64,000 nt of DNA from Elymus sibiricus (lineage: Eukaryota > Streptophyta > Magnoliopsida > Poales > Poaceae): assembly GCA_039707655.1 (NCBI GenBank), contig CM077671.1, positions 370,699,220 through 370,763,219 on the forward strand, in the 5' to 3' direction. Below, piece by piece: positions 45,429 through 58,032 of this stretch (position 1 is the stretch's first letter; each line of letters begins with the position of its first letter). The position numbers were made by a program, and so were the translations under genes. Below the pieces are notes generated by a model. That model was not told the DNA's origin. It saw nothing but the letters and a program-made list of their open reading frames with translations, and searched no databases.

Positions 45429-46845
45429 TGATACGTCTCTGTCGTATCTACTTTTCCTCACACTTTTGCCCTTGTTTTGGACTCTAATTTGCATGATTTG
45501 AATGAAACTAACCCGGACTCATGTTGTTTTCAGTAGAACTACCATGGTGTTGTTTTTTGTGCAGAAATAAATGTTCTCGGAACTAAACGAAACTTTTTGG
45601 AGATTTATTTTAGAATAAATAAAAAAATACTTGAGCCAAGAACCACCGGAGGGGGCCTCTGGCAGGGCACGATACACCAGGGTGCGCCAGACCCCCCCTG
45701 GCGCGCCCTGGTGGGTTGTACCCACCTCGTGGCCCCACTGACCCTAATTTCGACGCTATAAAATAATATTTTTGGAGAAAAAAATCAGAGAGAAAGTTTT
45801 ATCGCGTTTTATGATACGGAGCCGCCGCCACCTCCTGTTCTTCATCGGGAGGCCAGATCTGGAGCCTGTTTGGGGCTCCGAAGAGGGGAATCTTTGGTCT
45901 TCGTCATCATCAACCCTTCTCCATCGCCAATTCCATGATGCTCCCCACCGGGAGTGAGTAATTCCTTCATAGGCTTGCTGGTCGGTTAGGAGTTGGATGA
46001 GATTCATCATGTAATCCAGTTAGTTTTGTTAGGGCTTGATCCCTAGTATCCACTATGTTCTGAGATTGATGTTGCTATGACTTTTGCCATGCTTAATGCT
46101 TGTCACAAGGGCCCGAGTGCCATGATTTCAGATCCGAACCGTTTATGTTATCACCATTATATCTATGTTCTTGATCCGATCTTGCTAGTCATATGCACCT
46201 ATTACGTGTTCTGATCCGCAAACCCCAGAGTGACAATAGTCGGGATACTTTCTGGTGATGACCGTAGTTTGAGGAGTTCATGTATTCACCGTGTGTCAAT
46301 GCTTTGTTCCGGTTCTCTATTAAAAGGAGGCCTTAATATCCCTTAGTTTCCATATGGACCCCGCTGCCACGGGAGGGTAGGACAAAAGATGTCATGCAAG
46401 TTCTTTTCCATAAGCACGTATGACTATTTACGGAATACATGCCTACATTACATTTATGAACTGGAAATAGTTCTGTGTAGCCCTAGGTTATGACTGTTAT
46501 ATGATGAATATCATCCAACGATTTCACCGATCCAGTGCCTACGAGTTTTCCACTTATTGTTCTTGCTAAGTTGCTACTGCTGCTGCTACTGTTCCAACTG
46601 CTACAAAACTATTGCTATCACTGTTACCGTTACTGTTACTGCTGCTACTGCTATCAAAACTATCATACTACTGTGCTACTGATCACTCTGCTGCAGATAT
46701 TTAATCTCCACGTGTGGTTGAATTGACAACTCAGCTGCTAATACTCGCAAATATTCTTTGGCTCCCCTTGTGTCGAATCTATAAATTTGGGTTGAATACT
46801 CTACCCTCGAAAACTATTGCGATCCTCTATACTTGTGGGTTATCA
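45429..46845 (+). repeat. A 5' LTR
   Basis: Starts TGATACGTCTCTGTCGTATC and ends ACTTGTGGGTTATCA. GC-rich palindrome at about 45677-45712, TATA (GCTATAAAATA) at about 45756. A CTGCTGCTACTG-like imperfect triplet run lies near 46570-46690. Confidence 0.93.
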
Positions 46846-46923
46846 AGACCTTTTTCTAGCGCCGTTCCCAGGGAGCATAGCTATATTTGTTGAGTCACTT
46901 GGTATTTATATCAATTGATCACT

Positions 46924-49685
46924 ATGAAGAATCTGAAGGATCCAAAGACCAAGATTTTTCCCTCTAAGACGAGGGGAGGTAAGGAACTTCCATCTAGCTC
47001 TGCACTTGATTCACCTTCTGTTATGAGTAAGCTTGCAACACCACCACATGCTAGTAATCCTTATATGTCACAAGTTATTGATGATGCTACCTCTGCTATG
47101 AATGATTCTTATGATGATTCTAGTACCATGCTTGATGATAATGTGCCACTAGGAGAATTTCTTGATGAACAAATTGCTAGAGCTAAAGAGAATGAAGCTT
47201 ATAAAACTGATGATGACTATGATTCACCTATTAGTCCTAGCTCTCCTAGATTTGAAATGCCTAAGATACCTGAAGGTTATGTTATGGATGAGGAGGTAAC
47301 TAGAGAAATTCTTTCTTGCAAGGATAGAAACGATCTTAAGAAATTGCTACGCAAGTATAAGGAAAAGACTTTAAATGCTAGAATCAAAATGTGATCCTAA
47401 GTTTGCTACTTCACCTATCTTTGTTACCAATAAGGATTATGAATTCTCTGTCGACCCAGAGTTAATTACTTTGGTTGAATCTGATCCTTTCCATGGCTAT
47501 GAAACTGAAACTGTAGTGGCACACCTTACTAAGCTGAATGATATAGCCACCCTCTTTGCTCATGATGAGAAGATTCGCTACTACTATATTCTTAAGTTAT
47601 TTCCGTTCTCATTAAAGGGTGATGCTAAGACATGGTACAATACTCTTACTCCTGGTTGTGTGCGTAGTCCCAGGGATATGATTTACTACTTCTCTGAAAA
47701 ATATTTTCCTGCTCATAATAAACAAGCTGCCTTACAGGAAATATTTAACTTTGTGCAAATTGAAGAAGAGAGTCTCCCACAAGCTTGGGGGAGGCTTCTC
47801 CAATTGCTTAATGCTTTGCCTGATCATCCTCTCAAGAAAAATGAAATACTTAATATCTTCTACAATGGACTAACTGATGCTTCAAGGGACTTCCTAGATA
47901 GTTGTGCTGGTTGTGTTTTCAGGGAACGAACTGTTGAAGAAGCGGAGGTATTATTGAATAATATATTAAAGAATTATGATGATTGGACTCTCCATGAACC
48001 ATCGCCTAAACCCACTCCTAAGAAGAGGGGTATCTTATTTTTCAGTCCTGAAGATATGCAAGAGGCAAAGAAATCTATGAAAGAAAAAGGTATTAAAGCT
48101 GAGGATGTTAAGAATTTACCACCTATTGAAGAAATACATGGCCTTGACACACCACCACCTCCACAGGTGGTAGAGGTAAATTCTTTATTAAAGTTTGATG
48201 AAGGTGATATCCCTTACAATAAACATCCTACTCAGTGCTTATATGAGTTTGACAACTATATTATGAAGCAAGATCATTTCAATGCACATGTCCTGAAACA
48301 ATTGAAATACAATTCTGATATGATTGCTCGCTTGAGTGACTTGCTATTTAGAATCAGTAATGATGTTAGAGGTGTAGGAAAGCATGCCTCTATGGTTCAA
48401 ACCTAGTTATAACAAGTTGCTAAATCTCAAAAAGAATTGCTTGATGAAATGAATAATAATATGAATGATTTTGCTGCTAGAGTAGTAACTAGTGGAAGTA
48501 GAATTACCCAAGAACCTCTTTATCTTGTAGGTCATCCTAAAAGAATTGAACAAGACTCAGAGAATTAATACCGATGCACCTAGTCCTTCTAAAAATAAAA
48601 ATAAAAAGAAAAATGATAGGACTTTGCATACCTCTGGTAAACTCAAGATACAAAAACCTCCGGATAATAATGATGTCTCTATTTCTGATGCTGAAACTCA
48701 ATCTGGTAATGAACATTCACATAGTGATAATAAAAATGATAATGATGATGTTCATGAGTATACTCAACCGAACAATGATAAAGAACCAGATAATGATGTT
48801 GAAACCGAGCAGGATGTTGATCTTGATAACCCACAACCTAAAAATAAACGATATGATAAAAGAGACTTTGTGGCTAGGAAACATGGTAAAGAAAGAGGGC
48901 CATGGGTTCAGAAACCCATGCCCTTTCCACCTAAACCATCTAAGAAAAAGGATGATGAAGAATTTGAACGCTTTGCTGAAATGATTAGGCCGGTCTTTTT
49001 GCGTACCCACTTAACCGATATCTTAAAGATGGCTCCTTATGCAAAATACATGAAAGACATCATCACTAATAAAAGAAAGATACCTAAAGCTGAAATCTCC
49101 ACCATGCTTGCTAATTATTCTTTTAAGGATGGAGTACCTAAAAAAATTGGAGTTCCGGGAATACCAACTATACCTTGCTCCATTAAAAGAAATTATGTCA
49201 AAACTGCTTTGTGTGATTTGGGAGCTGGTGTTAGTGTTATGACTTTCTCCTTATATAAAAAACTTGATTTGAATAAACTCACACCTACTGAAATATCATT
49301 GCAAATGGCTGACAAATCAATTGTCATACCTGTCGGTATTTGTGAGGACGTGCCCGTTGTTGTTGCAAATGTTACTATCTTAACGGACTTCGTTATTCTT
49401 GAGATGCCCGAGGAAGACAACATGTCGATTATCCTTGGTAGACCCTTTTTGAATACTGCAGGGGCTGTTATTGATTGCAATAAAAGCAAAGTCACTTTTC
49501 ATATCAATGGTAATGAACATACGATGCACTTTCCAAAGAAACAATTCCAAGTGAATGGCATAAATGTTATTGAAGAATCTCCGACACTCACTATTGGAAG
49601 TTTTCAATTACCTCTACCTACTGCCAAAAAGAAAAATGATATACTTATTGTTGGGGATATGCACATCCCCATTGAGGTAACTTAG
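46924..49685 (+). pseudogene. A gag-protease polyprotein, frameshifted
   Basis: Frame 1 (46924-47394) gives an acidic N-terminus (MKNLKDPKTKIF). After a shift near 47375-47394, frame 2 (to 48406) encodes the gag core (VVAHLTKLNDIATLFAHDEK, AKTWYNTLTPG, LPQAWGRLLQLLNALPDHPL). A TAG and another shift follow. The ORF 48546-49685 has a low-complexity charged linker and an aspartic protease (CDLGAGVSVMTFSLYKKLDL, later IILGRPFLNTAGAVIDC). The protease active-site triad appears as D-L-G. There is no nucleocapsid zinc knuckle that I can see, and no reverse transcriptase follows: a stop comes right after MHIPIEVT. Confidence 0.8.
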
Positions 49686-49899
49686 TGTTTTACGAAAGTT
49701 CTTCGGTTTCATGCTAATCGGAAGTGGTTGTTAATAAGTCTTGATCAACCTTATTAATGGATCATTTTTGAGAGGTATGAAGTCGATGAATCTAGTAGGC
49801 ACAATGTTCTGCTCCCACCTTTTATTTTCTGTTTTAGTTAGTCAAATAAAATAAAATGCCATGTTTATCTTGTTTTTTGTTTTCACCGTGCAATAAAAA

Positions 49900-50100
49900 A
49901 TGACCCAAAAATAAAAGTTCTCAGAATGTTCTGAAAATTTGATACGATTTTTTTCTGAATATTTCTGAATTTCTGGTGCAAATAATACCAGAGGGGGGGT
50001 GCACCTGGTGCCCACAAGACACTAGGGCGCGCCAGCAACCCCAGGCACGCCCTGGTGGATTGTGGCCCCCACGTGGGCCCCCTCACTTATTTCTTTAGCC
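49900..50100 (+). promoter_or_regulatory. LTR U3-like segment inside element A
   Basis: Between protease and the third ORF lies sequence arranged like an LTR promoter: AAATAAAAGTTCTCAGAA, GGTGCCCACAAGACACTAGG, GCGCGCC and CACGCCCTGGTGGATTGTGG. This resembles the palindromic region of LTR G (GGGCACAAGACACCAGGG...) and of A's own LTRs. No clear TATA box follows. Possible internal promoter or recombination scar. Confidence 0.45.
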
Positions 50101-50473
50101 CACATCATCTCCTACCTCCAGAAAAAAAAATCACCAGAGCCTCCATTCCCGTGTTTTGCTCTCAAACCCGCGGATTTCAATCTCTTTGCTCGAAGCTCTG
50201 TTTCTGAAACTGTTTGGAGGGATTGCTACTTGGTATGTGACACCTCCATTGCTTCAATTAGTTTTTGATTTAGTGGGTTATTTTTAGAGTAATTGTCTAC
50301 TCTCGGTGCTGCTATAGATGAGCTTGCATGTTGAATTCTTAGAGTTCTAAGTGGTTTGAATGCTTAATATGGCCTCTATGCATGCTTAGGAGTAGTTCCT
50401 ACCAGTTCCATGAAGTTTTGTTGATAAAAAAATTTGTAGGCTAAAATTTTCAGAATTTTTATTATAGGAATAA

Positions 50474-51496
50474 GATGGATTTCTTTAGGAAGTTTTCCTC
50501 CAAGAAAAGTGCCAAAGGAGTCATTGGGGAATCATCGGATAATGACCTTCACATTCTGAGAAGAGTAGAGGTGCGGCCGTCCGAAATGGCCGCATGATGC
50601 GTTCATGGAGGAGGCCGGGTTCTACCAAGAGTTCGCTCAATTTGTTGCAAATGTTGGACCGACCGAGTTCCTCGCAGCTAAGTGTGACCAATATCACATC
50701 CTTACAAATTCCTTTGTGCAAAGTTTTCATTTCCTGAGAAAGAATAATCCTCCTGAAGTGCAGTTTAATCTTTATGCTGAAACTCACAAGATGTCGTTAA
50801 CTGACTTTTGTGACATATGCTTGATCCCCTATGATGGGGAATTAAGAGAACCTAGGGAAGCTGAGTTTGAGGATTTTCTCTTCACTTTAACAGTGGGTGA
50901 AGATAGAGGCGTGTCAAACACTACTGCTACCAGTTTGCGCTTTCCCTCAATGCATTACTTTGCTTTGTTCATCGCGAAGTGTTTAACCGCTAGGGAGAAG
51001 GTTGGCGCACTCAGTGCCCCCAACTTTGCTATTTTACGCCGCGCACAGTATAATGATCACACCTTTAGTATGGGAGCTATTATTGCACGCCGCTTACACC
51101 TTAACAGGACTAAGGGAAAGATACATGGTGGTATTTATGCTACTCGCTTAGCGAGACACTTTAATGTTCAGATTCGCCCACATGATTATCTCTTGTCCCA
51201 AGTTTATTTAGATCACAAGGCGTTGCAGGATCACCAATTTATTGATGCAACTGATTCTTTATGTGATATTCATTACAACCTAGTATTCAGCGTAGAAACC
51301 CGTGATATTATTTTCGTTGCATGCACCTGCTCTATTTGATTCTATTGCCAGGAACGGATACAGGATCATGCCAGATGACATTACAGCCTACCGGAACAAC
51401 CTAGCAGCTGCTGAGGAGGAGCCCCAGGGGTGGGATGCTCAGGTACCGCCTCCACCTCACTTCAACTTGGGACCGGATGGTTACTACGGATGGTGA
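50474..51496 (+). pseudogene. A third ORF (Athila ORF-like), two frameshifts
   Basis: An ATG at 50474 (MDFFRKFSSKKSAKGVIGES) follows an AG acceptor-like site (TTTTTATTATAG). The frame shifts near 50590 into 50605-51339 (HILTNSFVQSFHFLRKN, MHYFALFIAKCLTAREKVGA) and again near 51320 into the tail ending HFNLGPDGYYGW-stop at 51496. The layout and motifs fit the extra ORF of Athila-group elements of grasses, placed where an env-like ORF would be. No transmembrane segment or signal peptide is visible. Function is unknown. Confidence 0.65.
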
Positions 51497-51903
51497 TTAC
51501 CAAGCTAGGCCAAAAGCCTAAGCTTGGGGGAGTACGTATTCCCACCGACATTACATACATGTTTTCACATTTCATTCCAGTTGTCGGTGTTCAAACTTTT
51601 TCATTGTAATATCCATGCTAAATTTGTTTTCTCGCTTTCTTCTTGTGTGTTTGAAAAACTTTAAGAAAACCCAAAAATATTTCCTACTTCTTTTCGGTTT
51701 TTCTTTCTAGCTTAGTTTAATTGTAGTATCAAAACAAAACCCAAAAAGATTTCTCGTTTCTTCTTTTACTTGTTGGGAGCTTTGCCGTGTAAATAGTTTT
51801 TCTCGTTTTTGTTTTTCCTCTTTAATTTTCTTTCTTCAAGAAAAAACAAAAACTCCAAAAATATTTCAGTGTGTTTCTCTGAAATTCTTTTCTTTTTGTT
51901 TGA

Positions 51904-51988
51904 GTTGTACCAAGGAGAAGACCACGATGAAAATGTTGAGTGGCTAGTTGTACCAAGGAGAAGACCACGATGAAAATGTTGAGTGGCT
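51904..51988 (+). repeat. Perfect 43-bp tandem duplication in A
   Basis: GTTGTACCAAGGAGAAGACC... occurs twice in a row (51904-51946 and 51947-51988) with no differences seen except the last base. A recent slippage or copy event in the non-coding part after the third ORF. Confidence 0.9.
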
Positions 51989-52544
51989 CTCATATGCATC
52001 ACTGTTAATTCTAACAAAGAGCCCATGTTACCTTGTCTTCTCCTCTTGAATAAAATGTGATAGATTCCAGCTTAGTCCACGGCACTCTTGCACTATTATT
52101 TCATATCATTCGGTTGTGCAAGTGAAAGGCAATAATGACGACATTTGATGAAGTGACTGTGGCAGAGAAAAGCGGGTATGAACTCAACTTGTTTTTGTTT
52201 TTGTTTTTGTAAATATGTTTAACCTAGTATCCTTGATTTAGCATATTATGATCAAACATGTTTGCAACAACGATTAGAGATTATAGTTGTTCATGCCATG
52301 CTTAAGTAGCTAGGAGTGGATAATGATTTATCTTGGATGTCAACATACATTAAAATGGTTGTGATGTGGTATGATGATATGGTATCCTCCTCTGAATGTT
52401 TCAAGTGGCTTGACTTGGCACATGTTCACGCATGTAGTTGAATCAAAACCAACATAGCCTTCATGATATTTATGTTCATGGTGTCCATATCCTACTCATG
52501 CTAGTAGTCAATGTTTATTATATGTAATGCATGTTCATGACCGT

Positions 52545-53245
52545 TTTCGCTCTCTAGCTGGCCGCTTCTCAATCTATGCTAGCCTTCGCCTGTACTAAGC
52601 GGGAATACTTCTTGTGCATCAAAATCCTTAAACCAAAGTAATTCTAGATGAGTCCACTATATCTACCTATATGCAGTGTTACCCTGCTGTTCCAAGGTAA
52701 ATTTGCATGTGCCATCTCTAAAAATTCAAATGAACATCTGTTTTGTGTACCTGGACTGTTCATGGAGCGACAGGGGGCGGTCAGTATCTTCCATGCTAAG
52801 CGGGTTATTCTCATGATGAGTGTTTATTCACTCGTCCTTACACGAGAGGGGCGGTAATGGGGATTCCCAGTCCCGAAATAAAAAATAAAAAATAATTAAA
52901 CAAAACTCCCCCCAGGAATGTTGTTGGTTTGGATGGTACCCGTGGATGCGGCTAGCCGTGGAGTGTGATTGTTGGTGGAGGGGGAGTAAACCTTTACTTT
53001 TACCACTTGGGAACCGCCGCTAATTTGTTTAGCATGGAAGATATTGATAACTCTTGGTCGTAACGTTGACAGGAAGGGTGTACCTCCTAAAATTTTATTT
53101 AACTCTGTTTTAAGCTTTGAGCTCGGGCACCTCTGCAAATCCATGCTTCCCTCTGCGAAGGGACTATCTATTTATTTTTATGTTGAGTCATCACTTTCTC
53201 AAATAAGCGCCAGACCTGAGAGCACTATTGTCATCCTCATGCATT
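52545..53245 (+). other. A 3' non-coding module shared with element H
   Basis: Counterpart of 28465-29230 in H (GATGAGTGTTTATTCACT, TTGGGAACCGCC, GAGCTCGGGCACCTCTGC). The LTRs of A and H belong to different types, so the module is older or has been exchanged. Confidence 0.7.
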
Positions 53246-53655
53246 GTGTATAGTTGATGTTGGGTGCAGCATGACTGGATCTTTTCTACCATGAATTACA
53301 ATGTTTAGTCGCTACTTGAACTTTGGAGGTGCTCTGCATTTATGTTTTGCGGTCTCAAAAAGGGCTAGCGTGATACCACTATTTTCATATTATATCATGA
53401 TTGTTTTGACAAAGTGTTGGCGCTTGAGATATCTTATTATTGCTCGCTAGTTGCTTATGTCATTGATATGAGTTAATATAATTTCTAAGAGTTATTGTTG
53501 ACATTGTTAGTCATAATCTTTGCTGAAAACCTGGGTGCTACTTAAGCATATATATGTAAACAAGAACAAAAGAGTTCGTAAAAGTTTTTCTTTATCACTT
53601 TCAGTTTGTCAACTGGATTGCTTCAGGACAAGCAATGGGTTAAGCTTGGGGGAGT

Positions 53656-55078
53656 TGATACGTCTCTGTCGTATCTACTTTTCCTCACACTTTTGCCCTT
53701 GTTTTGGACTCTAATTGGCATGATTTGAATGAAACTAACCCGGACTGACACTGTTTTCAACAGAACTACCATGGTGTTGTTTTTTGTGCAGAAATAAAAG
53801 TTCTCAGAACTGGACGAAACTTTTTGGAGATTTATTTTAGAATAAATAAAAAATACTGGAGCCAAGAACAACCGGAGGGGGCCTCTGGCAGGGCACGATA
53901 CACCAGGGCGCGCCAGCCCCCCCCCCCCCCCGGCGCGCCCTGGTGGGTTGTGCCCACCTCGTGGCCCCACTGGCCCTAATTCCGATGCTATAAAATCCTA
54001 TTTTTGGAGAAAAAAATAAGAGAGAAAGTTTCATTGCGTTTTACGATACGGAGCCGCCGCCACCTCCTGTTCTTCATCGGGAGGCCAGATCTGGACCGTT
54101 TGGGGCTCCGGAGAGGGGAATCTTCGGTCTTCGTCATCATCAACCCTTCTCCATTGCCAATTCCATGATGCTCCCCACCGGGAGTGAGTAATTCCTTCGT
54201 AGGCTTGCTGGTCAGTGAGGAGTTGGATGAGATTCATCATGTAATCGAGTTAGTTTTGTTAGGGATTGATCCCTAGTATCCACTATCTTCTCAGATTGAT
54301 GTTGCTATGACTTTTGCCATGCTTAATGCTTGTCACAAGGGCCCGAGTGCCATGATTTCAGATCTGAACCATTTATGTTATCACCATTAATTATATCTAT
54401 GTTCTTGATCCGATCTTGCTAGTCATATGCACCTATTACGTGTTCTGATCCGCAAACCCCGGAGTGACAATAGTCGGGATACTTTCCGGTGATGACCGTA
54501 GTTTGAGGAGTTCATGTATTCACCATGTGTTAATTCTTCATCCGGTTCTCTATTAAAAGGAGGCATTAATATCCCTTAGTTTCCTTATGGACCCCGCTAC
54601 CACGGGAGGGTAGGACAAAAGATGTCATGCAAGTTCTTTTCCATAAGCACGTATGACTATTTACGGAATATACGCCTACATTACATTTATGAACTGGAGC
54701 TAGTTCTATGTTGCCCTAGCTTATGACTGTTATATGATGAATATCATCCAACGAGTTCACCGATCCAGTTCCTACGACTTTTCCACTTATTGTTCTTGCT
54801 AAGTTACTACTGCTGCTGCTATTGTTCCAACTGCAACAAAACTATTGCTATCACTGTTATCGTTACTGTTACTGATGCTACTGCTATCAAAACTATCTTA
54901 CTACTGTGCTACTGATCACTCTGCTGCAGATATTTAAAATCCAAGTGTGGTTGAATTGACAACTTAGCTGCTAATACTCGCAAATATTCTTTGCCTCCCC
55001 TTGTGTCGAAATTATAAATTTGGGTTGAATACTCTACCCTCGAAAACAGTTGTGACCCCCTATACTTGTGGGTTATCA
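53656..55078 (+). repeat. A 3' LTR
   Basis: Matches the 5' LTR. It contains a run of about 16 C at 53917-53932 within the palindrome loop, where the 5' LTR has only seven. Confidence 0.93.
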
Positions 55079-55195
55079 TTACACAATAGGAGGCTTTATA
55101 CCATGGAACAAAAGCTTGATGTTCTTTGTGCTAGGGAGAATAAGATTGTGAAATGGAGTGGATCCCTTGTGAGAAAAGATGACAAAACTTGAAAC

Positions 55196-56253
55196 TATGC
55201 ATTATGCCTAGCTAGGGGCATAAAACAATAGCGCTTGTTGGGAGGCAACCCAATAGTTATCTTTAAATTTTAGCTTAGAACTTTCTGTTTATTTTTAATA
55301 GCATGATTATTTCCTCTGTAATGATTATGTTTTTGTGTTTAAATTAGTGTTTGTGCCTAGTAAAGCCTTTGGGATGACTCACAAGATGGGTAGAATCGAT
55401 GCTGAAACAAAACAGAAACTTTGACTCCAGCACAGGAATTTACATTTTTTGCTGGAGCGTGATAATGATCCAAAAAATATACACAGTGTCGATATAAAAA
55501 AATTCGACGTTGTCCTAATTTTCCAGAATTTTTAGAGTTACAGAAGTATAGGTTCCCTACAGATTGCTACAAACTGTTCTGTTTTAGACAGATTCTATTT
55601 TTGCTTGCATAGTTGCTTATTTTGATTAAACTATGGATTGTATCGGGGGGTATAAGCCATAGAGAAGTTAGAATACAGTACCTATTATGAATTTATGAAA
55701 TTTAATCAATTTACAACAGTGCTTAAAGTATGCAATATGTTTCTTATACTAACGGATCTCACGAGGTTTTGTTGAGTTTTGTGTGATTGAAGTTTTCAAG
55801 TTTTGGGTGTTATCTTGATGGACAAAGGAATAAGGAGTAGCAAGAGCCTAATATTGGGGATTCCCAAGGCACCCCAAGGCAATATTTTAAAGGATGCTCA
55901 AGCGTCCAAGCTTGGGGATGCCCCGGAAGGCATCCCCTCTTTGGTCTAAAATCCATCGGTATGTCACTTGAAGCTATATTTTATTCGTCACGTGATATGA
56001 GTTTTGCTTGGAGCATCGTTTGCTTTTGTTTGCTTTTACTTTCAGTTTTCCACAATTATTGTTTGGTAGACACACCTATTTAAGAGAGACACACCTTCAT
56101 CATGATTTGTTAGAATACTCTATGTGCTTCACTTATATCTTTTGAGCTTAGCAGTTGCTCTAGTACTTTACTTATATCTTTTTGAGCATGGTGGCGTGTA
56201 GATTTTAAAGAAATGATTTCACTCTCATTCATCACTTATATTTGTTTGAGAGT
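55196..56253 (+). other. B post-gag cassette with hairpins
   Basis: TGCCTAGCTAGGGGC and TAGCGCTTGTTGGGAGGC at 55196-55255, GGGGGGTATAAGCCATAG near 55645, GGGGATGCCCCGGAAGGCAT at about 55914-55937, then hairpin units at about 56117-56146, 56157-56187 and 56221-56253. The last has arms ACTCTC/GAGAGT. Confidence 0.7.
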
Positions 56254-58032
56254 TAATAAATAGTGACGGTAATTTTCATGGGTCATACAGACTAGTCCAA
56301 AAATATTAGGTATTCAAAGAGTGATAATCAAAACCATCATGTAGCACATATAAACAAATTGTGGGTTAATGATATTGATGTAGTGATGTGAAATAGGTGT
56401 GAGTTCATAATTGTTAAACCGTAGAAGTGTCGATATTAAGAGGGGTTGACCTTTTTGTTCATCTAAAAATTAAAGAGGCATGGTGATGATGTGTGAGCAT
56501 TTCTATTCCTCATTGAAATCCTAGTGTTGTTTCGGGGCGGAAGCGCGCGATTGTTAACTCCTACCACCTCTTCCCTCGGGGTATGCGATTAGTAGTTTGA
56601 TTTATGATAAACTAATAAAACTTTGCAATAAGTATATGAGTTATGTATGACTAATGTGAAACTATGGACATACCCAATCTCACCTTTTCATAATTTGCTA
56701 GCCTCTTCGGTACCGTGCATAGCCCGTTCTCACCTCGAGGATCGGTGCGACTTTCGTCGGTGCATCCAAACCCCGTGACATGATACGCTCTGTTGCACAT
56801 AAGCCTTATTATATCTTCCTCAAAACAGCAACCATACCTACCTATCATGGCATTTCCATAGCGATTCCGAGATATATTGCCATGCAAATTCCATCGTCAC
56901 TTCACATGACTAGTTCGTTCATCATCATATTTATTTGCATGATCATATAGAGCTGACATAGTATTTGTGGCAAAGCCACCTTTGTAATGTTTTTGATACA
57001 TGTCGCGCTAGATCATTGCACATCCTGGTACATTGCCAGAGGCATTCATACAGAGTCATATCTTCATATCGGTTCTCCATATTGAGTTGTAAGTAAATAA
57101 AAGTGTGATGATCATCATTGTTAGAGCATTGTCCCGATGAGGAAAGAATGATGGAGACGATGATTCTCCCATTAGTCGAGATGAGACTCCTGATGGAAAT
57201 AAAGATGGTGGAGGCCAAATGAGCCCACCATCCATTCAAAAAAAATGAGAGAAAATGAGAGAAAGGACTTTGCTACAATCCTTTACCACACTTGTGCCTC
57301 AAAGTGGCACCATGTTCCTCATGTAGAGAGTCTCATGATGTATCACTTTCATATGCTAGTGGGAATTACCTATTCATTATTTCAAACTTGGCTTGTATAT
57401 TCCTACGACGGGCTTCCTCAAATGCCCGAGGTATTCATGAGCAAGCAAGTTGGATGCACACCCCACTTAGCTTTATTTGAGCTTTCATACACTTATATCT
57501 CTAGTGCATCATTTGCATGGCAATCCCTACTCCTTGCATTGACATCTATCGATGGGTGTCTCCATAGCCCGTTGGTACGCCTAGTTGATGTGAGACTATC
57601 TTCTCCACTTCCTACCCCTTTGATATCTACCACCATACTCTATTCCACCTAAATGCTATGTCCAATGGCTCACGCTCATGTATTGCGTGAAGAATAAACA
57701 GTTGATGCATATTGAAAAAGTACGAACCAATTGCCTGACTTGGACACCGTGGTGCTTAACATTTGTATTAATGTGGTGAAGATGGAGCCATGCCTTACTA
57801 ATACAATAAGATGAATGGGGGGGGTAAACATTTCTTGAGAATCGTATACTTTTAGGAATTAACAATTTTGTTTCTTACACTTTGAATATTGCTAGGTTAA
57901 TATTTGTTGATTCATCTTTTCTCAATGAGCATACCTAAATAAGATTACATAGTGGATAGTATGTCACATCAAAAATTCTATTTTTATCATTTACCTACTC
58001 GAGGACGAGCGGGAATTAAGCTTGGGGATGCT
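56254..58032 (+). other. B 3' non-coding region
   Basis: Follows E 35546-37292 (GCTAGCCTCTTCGGTACCGT, CTCACCTCGAGGATCGGTGC, GAGCAAGCAAGTTGGATGCA) and ends CGAGGACGAGCGGGAATTAA, then AAGCTTGGGGATGCT before the LTR. No conserved coding frame. Confidence 0.65.

Larger units (their letters stand above)
45429..55078 (+). mobile_element. Non-autonomous Athila-like Gypsy element A
   Basis: LTRs at 45429-46845 and 53656-55078. TTACA flanks both sides (45424-45428 and 55079-55083). After the 5' LTR comes CTAGCGCCGTTCCCAGGGAG, a degraded primer-binding region. The internal region encodes gag, an aspartic protease and a third, Athila ORF-like protein. Reverse transcriptase, RNase H and integrase are absent: protease ends at 49685 and the third ORF starts at 50474. 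The polypurine tract AAGCTTGGGGGAGT lies at 53642-53655. The two LTRs differ at few sites by eye, so it is the youngest element in this nest. Confidence 0.93.
44999..55192 (+). pseudogene. B gag-like ORF, broken by element A
   Basis: MASSSPDMPRPPYLGEG begins at 44999 and stops at 45101-45103 (TGA). It continues in another frame (HIKLLLRSFYVGLSLSHRRV) to 45428, where A is inserted. It resumes at 55084 (RRLYTMEQKLDVLCAREN) and ends RKDDKT-stop at 55192. The order and motifs match the E ORF. Confidence 0.65.

Noticed and set aside
46535..46726. 63-residue Leu/Tyr-rich ORF in the LTR of A
   Set aside because: Translation of an imperfect CTG/CTA triplet run within the LTR.
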